From contig NMRA01000533.1 of NCBI GenBank assembly GCA_002633005.1, positions 234,494 through 298,493 on the forward strand: a stretch of 64,000 nucleotides of DNA. The letters are read 5' to 3'. Positions 46,301 through 54,100 of this stretch are shown here, in pieces. Origin of the DNA: Phoronis australis (lineage: Eukaryota; Phoronida; Phoronidae). The notes beneath the pieces were generated by a model. That model had not been told where the DNA came from. It was given only the letters and a program-made list of their open reading frames with translations, and did not search any database. The translations under genes and the position numbers were made by a program. The stretch's first letter is position 1, and every line of letters starts with the position of its first letter.

Positions 46301-46984
46301 CACAGAGGTCGGTTGCCTCTACGGAGATATTGAATTTGATTCCGTGCCACTGCTAATTTCTGTCAAGTTACTTTTCTTGCCGATTAATTCGGGGCTTTCA
46401 AGAGATTTCAAACTTTTTTGAATAAACTATGCAATTGCCACTAAATGCATTTGATTGGTCACTGTTCCATCACTGTATGTAATGATACCGCAATTACTTT
46501 TGGTCATGGAAAACATTAGCAGAGTTAGTTTATTACACATCATGTGTTGTGTAGTGAACGTTTAGTTCTGTGTGGGTACCGATGGCCTATTTACAAGGAA
46601 CAAATCTAGATATGCATCTGCATACATATATACTGCGAGGGTTTAAAATATACAATATGTGCAGATGAATAATTGTTTAAGTCTAAATAAGGAACAAAAC
46701 ACTTTAGGGATGATATCTTGTAGGTTTACCTTTTCTTAGTTTATACCACGCGTGGAAGTCTTTGTTCTCAGTGAACTTTATTCGTCCAGTCGATTCCACA
46801 TAGTAACATTTCTTGTTCACCAACCTGTAGCTAAATGCCAAGCAGTTGGTCAGGAGGCAGCATTTGCTTACGCACGACGTCTCCGAAGGTACGTTCTCTA
46901 CTCTGTCCCACTTTTTGTACTCAATACTCTGATATGGTGCGCGTCTCATGTTGCAGGAACCGCGAGTTTCGCGCAGGTCTTCGA
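25201..46984 (-). CDS. PAN/apple plus five-D8C-module type I membrane protein (whole gene)
   Basis: I assembled 16 exons by splice sites and phase: 46730-46984, 45415-45567, 44824-44931, 43193-43360, 42257-42406, 41895-42002, 40907-41071, 38171-38335, 37088-37192, 32797-32964, 32414-32563, 31943-32050, 30339-30506, 29120-29389, 26734-26901 and 25201-25361. All internal exons begin and end in phase 1, so they join in a single open frame of about 855 residues. The order is PAN/apple domain, five repeats that each end in the uromodulin/GP2/OIT3-type eight-cysteine D8C domain, then one transmembrane segment. D8C domains are extracellular, disulphide-bonded modules of secreted or GPI- and membrane-linked glycoproteins, so a surface receptor, mucosal or adhesive role is likely but unproven. 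No zona pellucida domain was found. The signal peptide exon is not certain (candidate at 52570-52624). The 392-N gap at 39725 could hide further exons. Confidence 0.85.
25980..26150. repeat. Imperfect foldback
   Basis: Around a 5-base loop near 26066, 24 bases pair with only two mismatches (TGGTCTCGGCATGATCAGAG and its complement). Pairing resumes further out (ATACGACGTGTGTTGA against TCAACATACGTCATA). It lies in the last intron of the D8C gene and has no coding capacity. Confidence 0.6.
26225..26380. repeat. 68-bp near-perfect hairpin
   Basis: 26225-26292 and 26313-26380 are inverted copies with a single mismatch around a 20-base spacer. The high identity suggests a recent event: a foldback or MITE, or a hairpin RNA source. 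It lies in the last intron of the D8C gene, about 75 bp from another imperfect hairpin. Confidence 0.85.
26734..29389 (-). CDS. D8C gene, module 5 (two exons)
   Basis: Exon 29120-29389 (270 bp) holds what other modules split over two exons: the linker with LSCDKDDWEEGWYVF and the start of the D8C domain, LTMPTSCVPENRCGTRFPVW (cysteines 1 and 2). Exon 26734-26901 (168 bp) holds cysteines 3-8: ACLSQGTECC, IKVKNCGNGTVAYW and TCPAAYCFG. Splice sites are canonical (TTTCAG acceptor, G|GTGAGT donor). The missing intron between the first two parts is unique to this module. Confidence 0.85.
26902..29119 (-). other. Intron of the D8C gene, nothing else seen
   Basis: About 2.2 kb between the two exons of module 5. 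Short ORFs on both strands (for example 28243-28458, minus) show no domain or splice context. Confidence 0.4.
29798..29869 (+). tRNA. Initiator tRNA-Met (CAT)
   Basis: Exactly 72 bases fold as a cloverleaf: acceptor AGCAGAG/CTCTGCT plus A, anticodon arm CTGGG-CCCATAA-CCCAG, and T arm CGAGG-ATCGAAA-CCTTG. The A1-T72 pair, the GGG/CCC pairs in the anticodon stem and the T-loop ATCGAAA (lacking the usual TTC) are hallmarks of the eukaryotic initiator. The A box and B box are internal. A run of seven T follows at 29872-29878 as the pol III terminator. The gene lies within an intron of the D8C gene on the opposite strand. Confidence 0.95.
29872..29878 (+). terminator. RNA polymerase III T-run
   Basis: Seven consecutive T start three bases after the last base of the initiator tRNA, a normal pol III stop. 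Confidence 0.8.
30339..32563 (-). CDS. D8C gene, module 4 (three exons)
   Basis: Exon 32414-32563 (150 bp) has CSIPGETIVHV and ends HRCDSYYWTEG. Exon 31943-32050 (108 bp) has GWFMFEGEDNTG and MPTSCVPEYRCGTKSPVW. Exon 30339-30506 (168 bp) has ACVVIEKDCCSYTIDIQVMK and ECPSSYCVG. All eight D8C cysteines are present. The asparagine-cysteine pair of the other modules reads KC here. Acceptors are CTGTATTTCCAAG, TTTACGAAATTAG and TTTACAG; donors are GTAGGC, GTAAGA and GTATGA. Confidence 0.85.
31238..31560. repeat. Dispersed intronic repeat, copy A
   Basis: Ordered short matches (TCTGGAGTGTTGGTAGT, TCTCAATTCGTAGTAAT, TTTGGTGTATTTTTGTTCG, TTTGTGCAAGTTTTTTAAAG) recur in the same order at 43860-44620, with a shorter related piece at 54400-54460. 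No coding content; the family is unknown. Confidence 0.5.
32797..38335 (-). CDS. D8C gene, module 3 (three exons, one GC donor)
   Basis: Exon 38171-38335 (165 bp) has CTLRGSPLITVPYQ and ends GLLCDKDQWWTSG. Exon 37088-37192 (105 bp) has GWHVFASKDLKTSLNMPNQC and VYRCSTQHPIWMKG; its donor is AAGG|GCAAGT, a GC donor with otherwise ideal consensus, and its acceptor is TTCCCAG. Exon 32797-32964 (168 bp) has ACMSVSGDCCQQTFEIEVKN and ACPSAYCFG. The glycine after the second D8C cysteine is serine. The intron after the GC donor is over 4 kb and houses the Helitron-like element and the large foldback. Confidence 0.8.
33084..33104. repeat. Short perfect palindrome
   Basis: TATTGTCACG and its complement CGTGACAATA flank one G. 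It directly precedes the proposed 5' end of the Helitron-like element. Confidence 0.7.
33241..34135 (+). repeat. 433-bp tandem repeat, two units and a partial third
   Basis: TGACC(T)...(C)CGGTGCA starts recur at 33241, 33674 and 34108 (intervals 433 and 434). Each unit contains AGAAAAATGCACCTAATGACC and further AATGACC copies. Units are diverged but collinear. Confidence 0.8.
34242..34284 (+). repeat. (AATAAG)n microsatellite
   Basis: Repeats of GAATAAGAATAAG just before the 3' hairpin of the Helitron-like element. Confidence 0.85.
36333..37006. mobile_element. Foldback with arms of about 145 bp
   Basis: 36333-36477 and about 36861-37006 are inverted copies at high but imperfect identity. 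Shared blocks include GGTGTTCCAT, CAGCCCGAAAA and CGACCTTTAAAACAGGAACC. About 380 bp of A/T-rich sequence lie between the arms. No coding content. The right arm ends about 80 bp from the GC-donor exon of module 3. Confidence 0.7.
37745..37838. repeat. 26-bp tandem repeat, about 3.5 copies
   Basis: Units of CCTTGAGCTTCCCTGTCCAT plus six bases, diverging at the left edge. It lies in the intron between the first and second exons of module 3. Confidence 0.7.
38824..39110 (+). repeat. 31-bp tandem repeat (minisatellite)
   Basis: Eight full units start at 38851 and every 31 bases to 39068, preceded and followed by partial units. Core: GTTACGGGCTAGCATTACAT followed by TGACG(C/T)CAGGT. The inner units differ mainly at one C/T. 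No spacers, so it is not a CRISPR-like array. Confidence 0.9.
39350..39717 (+). pseudogene. THAP-domain pseudogene
   Basis: CCVPG at about 39347 and CYNTS after a frame change at 39364 give the first zinc ligands. The frame then reads FSYYLFPKDQELR, a stop, TWVRDIGRAGSKG, another stop, and KVCSAHFEGGKKTYPRNCPT, the C-x2-H half of a THAP zinc finger. A basic tail and a TAA at 39715 follow. Three in-frame stops and one frameshift show decay. THAP domains bind DNA and occur in P-element-like transposases, so this may be a transposon relic. It is cut by the N run at 39725 and lies in a D8C-gene intron on the other strand. Confidence 0.65.
39725..40116. other. Assembly gap, 392 Ns
   Basis: Unsequenced. 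It lies within the D8C gene between modules 2 and 3, so extra exons could be missing. Confidence 1.
40907..42406 (-). CDS. D8C gene, module 2 (three exons)
   Basis: Exon 42257-42406 (150 bp) has CGLEETIKTMVYTLENDRAT and ends ALLCDGKSSAFQPG. Exon 41895-42002 (108 bp) has GWYVFEAPSNAARALTMPTS and GKYRCGTKYPIWMQG. Exon 40907-41071 (165 bp, one codon shorter than its counterparts) has ACVPLTSCCSDTIDIRVKNC and TCPAAYCFG. Eight D8C cysteines are present. Donors are GTGAGT, GTCAGG and GTAAGA; acceptors are TACTTCAG, GCGAACAG and CCGTTAG. Confidence 0.85.
41520..41720. repeat. Dispersed repeat, inverted relative to a copy at 54080-54250
   Basis: CCCTGTAACCC, TTTGGAGCAAAATTTGAAAA and CTGCTAAA occur in the same order here (plus) and on the opposite strand at 54080-54250. 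No coding content. Confidence 0.5.
43193..45567 (-). CDS. D8C gene, module 1 (three exons)
   Basis: Exon 45415-45567 (153 bp) starts IPYDLCELEPNHGALVFVPY and ends IRCDERGQNWDEG; acceptor CCGTTAG, donor G|GTAGGT. Exon 44824-44931 (108 bp) has WYIFQAFSDSAQSLTMPTSC and EYHCGTRNPVWMKG. Its first bases give alanine where the other modules have glycine before the tryptophan. Exon 43193-43360 (168 bp) has ACVTVGDSCCLQRQSMKVRN and ACPAAYCFG. The eight cysteines are complete. This module follows the PAN exon directly. Confidence 0.85.
43860..44620. repeat. Dispersed intronic repeat, copy B
   Basis: Partner of the copy at 31238-31560, with an extra internal stretch. Lies in the intron between the second and third exons of module 1. 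Confidence 0.5.
45935..46168. mobile_element. Small MITE with inverted ends of about 28 bp
   Basis: The left end GGGCCCTTTTCACGAAACTG and the inverse of the right end (GGTGCCCTTTCCAAGAATAC) match with a few differences, both leading into TGACTTxAG. An extra inverted end occurs inside near 46065-46093. The interior is rich in CTTAAGTCAAA. No coding content. Confidence 0.55.
46730..46984 (-). CDS. D8C gene, PAN/apple-domain exon
   Basis: This 255-bp phase 1-1 exon has acceptor TTTCATCTTAG and donor AAAG|GTAAAC. It encodes SCNMRRAPYQSIEYKKW, ETSCVSKCCLLTNCLAFSY and NKKCYYVES, then HAWYKLRK. The spacing C..C-x2-CC-x4-C-x-AFSY...KKCYY is that of PAN/apple domains, which bind proteins or sugars in extracellular proteins. 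It is the most N-terminal domain found, so the signal peptide must be further upstream on the minus strand. Confidence 0.8.
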
Positions 46985-47660
46985 CTAAGATGAAATGAGT
47001 AGAATACGTTTTCTTTCTATGGACCTGTACGTGTTCTTCAAAAATTCATAACAACCGTGTTTGACAACAATGCAAATGGAAATAACGCGAAAACTTGACA
47101 TGTCTACCCATGGGTTGAACTTTCCTACACTTGCAGATTTGTAGCATTCAGTCCTGTTTAGTTGGCAAAAAAAAAACGAAAATCGAATTAGGTTTGTTGC
47201 TTTCAAGTCACTGGCGACGTGTACATGAGCCATTTTCGAATTCGCAATTTTAGAGTTGGAATAAACTCTGGAGCGTTTTCTTGAGTCACAATGTTCGTGT
47301 TGGTAACGGAAATATACTTTTTTCATGGTGAGGCCCAATTCGGTTTTCGTTTTAGCCAGCTAAACTTGGTCAAATGCAGCTTTTTAAACCCGTCCAAAAT
47401 CCCTAGCCTCGACGGTGCTTAGTGAGTTTAAAGTGAAGTTTATCGCTGATTCGCGCATGTTTTGCATGTTCTGCCTCCAACTAGCCGCAAGCAGTCTCGG
47501 CCCATTGAAATACTTAGCAAAACAAAACTTCATTATATGCTACTTAAGTTTAGGATTCCAAGTACGATTCTTGTCAGTAAGAACATACGTACGAAACCCC
47601 GGAACTGAGTATGCACCCATGATGTATGCGACAGTGTTGTAATGGCTACACTTGGGTGAC

Positions 47661-47817
47661 TTCGCCGGTTCCGCCCTGGTCAAGCGGTTAAGGCATCTGA
47701 TTGGTTTGTAAGCCGTATAGCCGTCGAAAACCAATCTGGTTGGTGCTTGATGGCTACATCCGGCTTACAGACTAATCAGATGTCTTGGGAGTTTCGATCC
47801 GGCGAGGAACCGGCGAA
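47661..47817 (+). repeat. tRNA-like extended cruciform
   Basis: TTCGCCGGTTCC at 47661-47672 pairs perfectly with 47806-47817. Inside, TGGTCAAGCGG resembles an A box and GTTTCGATCC a B box. Between them CATCTGATT...GTAAGCCG pairs with CGGCTTAC...AATCAGATG, with a further AACCAA/TTGGT stem within. The result is a tRNA-like outline with a hugely lengthened anticodon arm. It may be a tRNA-derived SINE or a rearranged tRNA gene. Confidence 0.55.
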
Positions 47818-49673
47818 ATCAATCAAATGAGATAGCATGTGGCTGCGTACATCGATAGTTCAATTCGAAAACAGGATTTAGTTCTTGTATTTCATTGCAC
47901 CGACCAGTTTGCCAAAAGCCCATAACAAGATCAAGAATTGGCTGTTGATCTGTTCGACTTACCCGCTTGGTTCGAGCAACTGACTTGGTGTGGTCCCAAA
48001 AGTGCGCAGAGAGTCGTCAAAAGGGATAATGTCAGCATTTGCTTTGAAGTCTTCCTAAGTGTGCTATCAAGTCCAAGGCGTGGACAATGAATATGCACCT
48101 GGAATAACATGGAATTTTAAAAGACATGCAAATTCTCCCTTTCCTCTGAATGTCCGTTATGTTCTGAACAAGGTGATAGGTATGTGTTTTCACCCTGTCT
48201 GATTTTAGACTTAGATTTTTTATAGGATGTTTCGGTGCTGGGTTATTTCAGTGAAGCCTGCTTGAGAACATCTCTGGCGTTCTCAATAACGGCACTCTAA
48301 TAGTCGATAATTATAGAGTGTGTGAGAGGAGAGGAGGCCAGTTGAAACATATAAGGAAACTAACAGTAATTCATTTTCTGCCATATAGTGGATATGGTGC
48401 ACTTGAGTGACTTCACCAGTTCCGCCAGGTCACGCGGTTAATACATTTGATATTCTTCTGCGAGCCGGAAGTCGACACCGAGCATCGAACACGTGAGCGG
48501 CAACGCTCCGTAGACCTCGTTTCTTGCGAGAAAAGTAAGGACTTGCAAGACTTCGCAAGATGTCGCCGTGTATTGCAAACGAAGGACGCGAGATTCCTGC
48601 GTCTACGAAACTACTCACGTGCATGTCTCAGGCGACTGACCTGGAACCGGCGGTGTCTACCAAGTGTAGCCTGTGTGTACCCTTCAGCGGCTCTCTGTTA
48701 GCTTGTAGTAGGTGTCGGTAGAATGTACAACTGAAAGATCATGAGTAGGTTAGTTCTGTTCTTTGCAATCTGTAGAAGGCAAAATAACTATTTAGTGAAC
48801 AGTTTTGCTAAACATTCTTGTCACATGGAAAAGTCTGCAAAACTGATGACAGTGGCTTGATTTCAAAATTGCATTTCATAGCATCCTTAGTTATTTCCGT
48901 TTGCGCTTACAGTCAGACTCATTTAAGACAATACTTACTGAAAATGAGATCAAGAGGATGTCGCGTTGTATCTCGTGAGATAATTTGTTCGCGTTTATGT
49001 TGTGAAAAGTGTAAACAGGAATTTATATATTGTTTGATCCATGAACAGCACGTGCAGTGCAACTGGTGAAACCAAACGCTGTTTACCTAAAGCTGAGACG
49101 CTGTGCCATTTAACTTCTTGTGCAACAGTACACGTTTGTCACTCTTGCGCGCGCCACATCGATATCTGCTGCTTTTCAAAGTATATTTTTCAGTCACAAT
49201 AGTTGGTAAACCGAGTATTGGCTCAAGTCTCAAATACTCCAGGTTGGTTACTTCGTTATCAACAGATATTACGAGGTAAAGTTTGTGCAGTTTCAAGATA
49301 ATTGTAAAGCATGTGGACATGCAGAAAGAAAAATTATCTCCTTCACTAGCTGTTTAGAACAACAGACTCAAATTTACAAGAAATCAGTAGACTTCTTCAG
49401 ATCCTTTCACATCTCGGGTCTGCCTCGTATTTTTTCTCTCGCGCACACAATTCCTTGTTCACGGACGGACAAACTCTGCTCGGGGATGCAACTTCCCCGC
49501 TCACGAACAAACAAGTTGATCGAGCTGTCGGACGATTTTCGTTGCTGTTTCACTTTGTATAAATCATTTGAATATTGTAAAATGTGATGTAGGCTCACGA
49601 GCATCATCACGAGCGTATGCGATTCTAACTTCCGGTATAAGTGTACCCTAGACACACCGTTGGTGTCACTAAC
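47818..49673. other. Intergenic; one partial repeat copy
   Basis: About 48396-48450 is a diverged partial copy of the left half of the tRNA-like element (GTGACTTCACCAGTTCCGCC, then GCGGTTAA). No gene is supported. Confidence 0.4.
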
Positions 49674-50121
49674 CAAGGGCGGATCCAGGATTTTAAGTTA
49701 GGGAGGGGGCAGGTTAGCCAATCAGCTAGCTGTATGAAGACTGTCGTCAAAATACAGCTAGGTACCACTGTGTGTATTTCTTCCATAGACCCCGAAATTA
49801 CACACAGCCAGGGTAGTTCTACTCGTCACCTCGCCGTGAAACCTGTATCAACATGTAGAGCTTAAGACCGGACGGGGCGCATGCAAAATATGGGAATCAA
49901 ACGAAACTCACCTTGCCCGATACAGCCGTTTAAGGGGAAATCAATCTAATAAACGTCATGTATATTTAGTATACAGCATTGTGCCAAGACCGTCTAGGGC
50001 CAGGGCAGATTATTATCCAGGATTTTGCCCCTCAGGCATTCGCACCCCCGAACTACCAAATGGAATCTGGGATATTTTAAGGGGGGCCTGGCCCCTTGGC
50101 CCCCCTCTAAATCCGCCACTG
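49674..50121. mobile_element. MITE with GGCGGAT-type inverted ends
   Basis: The left end reads AAGGGCGGATCCAGG and is followed by G-rich sequence. The right end, inverted, reads CAGTGGCGGATTTAGAGG and then GGGGGCC. Ends of the CAGTGGCGGAT type are familiar from hAT-like DNA transposons of invertebrates, but no 8-bp target duplication was established. There is no transposase. About 448 bp. Confidence 0.55.
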
Positions 50122-50552
50122 CTATCATAAAATATGGGTTATATATTTTTTCTTTGTAAATTTGATATCGTAGACGTTAGGTTGTGTACTTTCTGTGAAC
50201 AGGAGAAAACAGTAGAATGTGCTTTTTAAGAATACGGCTACAAAAATATGCGGGATTATTGTTGAGTGTGCCAGACTTCTTGAAGTAATTAGCTATGACT
50301 CAGCTCTTACTCTTGGTATGTTGTACCGACTGTGACCAGAGCTACAACTCAGTAAAATCTGTTGTGTTTTTGTGAACTTGTTGCAAATTGCCAATTCTCG
50401 TAGTTGCTTGCCATGCCGCTGACGTAACCAGCTAAATACGCTCAACTATACCCTCTGTTATATAGTTTCAACAGTGTTAGTTGCTAATTGATCTTGACCT
50501 CGGTTACGAGTCACGACTTGCAGTAGCCACCAAGCGCACACGATACGCTGGT

Positions 50553-50912
50553 TTGGTCATGCAGTCGGAAGCACGGCTACCGATAGGAGAACAGACCTTC
50601 GGATGGGAAGGACGAAACTAACGAGATGGGAAGGACAGACGAGAAATCTGAAGGACTGAGCTTTGCGTGGGAAGGACTGTGAGACGGGATTTTGTTGGAA
50701 AGGATGGGGTTGTAACAATGGCACCTTTGTTTAATTTATTAATACGCCGTCCAGACTCCCAATATTTGAAGGTCTGTTCTGACATATATCGTCGCACACG
50801 TATTGTAGGTCGGGAGACAATATGGGTAGAGTCAGTGTAATAGTTTATGTTACTGCAAGGTCTGTTCTTCCCATCTGAAGGTCCGTCCTTCCCATTTCAT
50901 GACCAAGCCTCA
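50553..50912. repeat. Inverted repeat built from GATGGGAAGGAC
   Basis: TTTGGTCATG and GAACAGACCTTCGGATGGGA at the left recur inverted at the right (GGTCTGTTCTTCCCATCTGA, CATGACCAA). Further direct copies of GATGGGAAGGAC lie inside the left arm. This suggests a small foldback just upstream of the phosphatase gene. Confidence 0.5.
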
Positions 50913-51010
50913 TAAGACACCCAGACACCTCAACACTAAATACAAAGTTTGACTGTTTTTAGTAGGACGGGCATTGTTTAAACGTTACACAGTGGTGCTG
51001 GTGTGATGCC

Positions 51011-51103
51011 ATGGACTTTCTTGTAATCTGGGCCCTGCACGTGTTGGTGATTTCATTCTTTCGTCATAAATGTCCAGCTTACAAGATCCTAACCGATGTT
51101 TGA
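51011..51103 (+). promoter_or_regulatory. Overlapping upstream ORF in front of the phosphatase start
   Basis: The ATG at 51011 sits in a strong context (GCCATGG) and opens a 30-codon frame beginning MDFLVIWALHVLVISFF that runs past the phosphatase ATG at 51070 in another frame. A second, 6-codon ORF starts at 51006. The phosphatase ATG has T at -3 and an in-frame TAA directly before it. If this leader is transcribed, translation of the phosphatase should be held down. An alternative is that the real 5' exon joins elsewhere. Confidence 0.35.
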
Positions 51104-54100
51104 AGTACGAGGAAGTGGTGGCCTATTTAAGGCACAGTGGCCAAGGTCTGTGGCCAACGGACGACCACAATGAAGTGTTTCCAAGAATTGTACTTGGTAC
51201 TTGGTGAGAAGGAGTTTTGGTAGTGAGGGTTTCGTGATTTTTCTCACGTTCTGCTACAGACATGGGTTGTCGAAATGCAATGATCCGTCCCGATATTCAA
51301 GTTCCCAACTACGTAGTGGTGGGGTGGTGGCGTGGTGGTGGTGGTAGCAGCATAGGATTAGATTATTACATTTCTACCACCTTTGGCAATATGGGTGTTG
51401 AAATCTAGACACTTAAAGGCGTCATTTAGCATTTCTCAATCTTGGTTCTGGCGCTTGGTGGCAAACCCACTCTTTGTAAGTGGGGCGTGTCATTTCGACT
51501 CTCGCCCGGCATTTTAGTTTTAAAAGCAAGTGTTCAAGCACATCAATAGCACAAACTCTTTCAAGAAACGTGTACGTGTGTTTGTTATACTTTGCAAAGG
51601 GAACAAGGCTTCAAGTTGATGAACCTGAGTTTGAGTTATGCGGTTAAAATTCCGAATTTTTGTACGTCATCGAAACAAATCATGATCTTTTTCCGGGTGC
51701 AAAAACCCTCCTAAAGTCGCGGGTCTCTGCATTCTCTGACAATAATTGCGGATCAGAGTTTTTCGGATCCCTTAAGATTCGGAAACAATTCTCAATCAAA
51801 TGCTTATGACATCAGTTTGCTCCCCTGAGCGAGTGCCTATATTTGTTTATTCATCGCTTTTCGATAACAGCACCCGCTCAGTTGCTCCAGTAAGCGCGCG
51901 GTTCACAATTGCGTCATCATTATAAATGTGGGGGGAGAGGGATCGACCTCCATTGACTCAAATAATTAAAGAATGTTGACGAGGAAGCTTGTGTAATCAC
52001 GTGCTTCGCTTATAAGACATGGCGATATTTCGCGAAGTCTTGCGTGTTCTTCATTTGCGTTCTCGCCTCAATGGAACGTACGTCTGGGCTCGGGGTCTTA
52101 TCCTTTTACTCGAACTCGAAATTATTTTCGGCATTTACTATCTTGCTTTTATGCGAACTCACGACAAGTGTCTATTATTGTATATGCTCTGAAAATTTAC
52201 TGGCCCGGCTGTCAAGTTCCTGCTATAGCACCTTGTCTACGTTCTTCTCAATCTTTTCCTGTACACTAAATGCGCATGTGCGTGAGAGCCCTATTTGTTA
52301 TGCTATCAACTCTAGGTGAGAAGTTGTTGGTAACTGAGAAAAATGTATAAACCCCATGTAAGCTGTGGTTACGAAACAAAAGCCCCGAAAGTTCACTGGC
52401 TCGGCCGCAAATCCATGCACCGGTCCCGGGCCACCAGGCCAGCGTGTATTTCCAACGCTGCGGTCGAGTTTATAATAGATGTGTGTGTATAACATTATGA
52501 TCCTAGTTTGCACTTGATGGGCCTGGAATTGAGGAGTGAAAACTCTGACTAGAAACTCTATGCATAAACCATTATGTACTAGAACACAGACTAATAACCA
52601 CAAAAGTAGAACTGAAAATGCCAAAAATTAATTTCGAGTTCAATTTCGAGTAAGAAGGTTAGCCCCTTGCCCCGGTGTCAGTTACTCAACCATGATTTGT
52701 GTAGCATGGTGGCTATGTGCGTGCGACCATCAGACGAGTGCAGAGTTAGAGCTCCGTGAGAAAGTGCGATATTTACTTCGACGTGCTAGATGCAAAACTC
52801 GACCTATTAAATTTGTTTGTATTCGTTGCGTAATGGGAAATACAGGTCACGTGCCACTCTCCATAATGGATATTTATCAGCCACGTGATCGTAATTCCAT
52901 CTACTTTTTGTCAACGTTAATTTTCCAGTTTTAAGATAGGCGTGTCAATAGAAAATAATCAATTTTGTGAAAACTCGTGAAATCTTTCCTATGTGCTATT
53001 CCAAACAATTTAATGCAAATCGAAAATGGCAAAAAAAGGTTCGACTTTAACAAAATGGTAATTTTTATAAGAGTTCCCGAAAATGAGTCCCTTTGGTGAA
53101 CAGCACTATCAAAATGATGGGTTGTGCTTTGCTTACCTATAATACACCTCTTTCCCAGGAATTGGAAACTCGAAAACTCCGGTGGGGTATCGCTTATATC
53201 CATGTCATGTTCTGTAAAGAACCAATCTCCTCAATGGACGTAGCATGCGGAATTTGGGTAACTCACCTCGTGTCTTATGTTTCAGGACATACGCGCGGAA
53301 CATTGAACAACTCAGACGTGATGGAGTGACTCACGTTCTAAACGTATCACAGGGCAGTCATTCGTTTCCCCACCTGGAAGCTCGTCCGTCTTTTTACCAT
53401 AGAAGTCGAATTGAATACCTTGGTGTTACCGTCGTAGATGCCGACAACTTCGACATTTCACCCTTCTTCGAGGTTGCTAACCAGTACATTGAGTTTGCCC
53501 TTAGATCAGGAGGTGAGATCGGCGGTCAAGTGAGACCTTAATGCACAGGTGTGCTTCAAAAGTATTTTCAAAAGATTTTTTGTGCTCATAATTTGGGCGC
53601 CGTTTGGATCTGATCTGAACAAATGTCCGACAATTATGTTTGTATAACATTACATGGTATTTCCCTATCAAACGGACATTTATAAAAAATATGTGTTTTC
53701 TGCTTGCAGGTCTGAACAGAGGATGCATTTTATTTTCAAACATCAGTTTCTTAGTACCGAACTCGTGTAGTCACAAAAGAAAATCACTTTAGTAATTTTG
53801 GTTCATCCTCCATTGTGACCGTCTTTTCCAGTGTCTGAACGTTAGTTGGATTTTTCTTCTTGGTAGAATCTCGTTATCATGAACGACTACATTTGCTGAA
53901 AATCAACACACCCCTAAAACAACTTTTGGTATATTCTTCGCCTGCATCACATTTATTAAAGTACCATACTGCAAGACAATAATCAAATAAATAACAAACA
54001 CGCGCTTTTTACAGTTTTTTGTAAGCTTGATAACCCTAGCCCCTTAAAACTGCTAAACTTTTTTTAATGATTTCGATTAATTTTCTTGGTGGGTGGTTTT

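Noticed and set aside
46266..46366. Alternative first exon of D8C module 1 (minus, with LCTTEPNRRRYE)
   Set aside because: It resembles a linker exon, but its donor gives the wrong phase. A clear phase-1 exon exists at 45415-45567.
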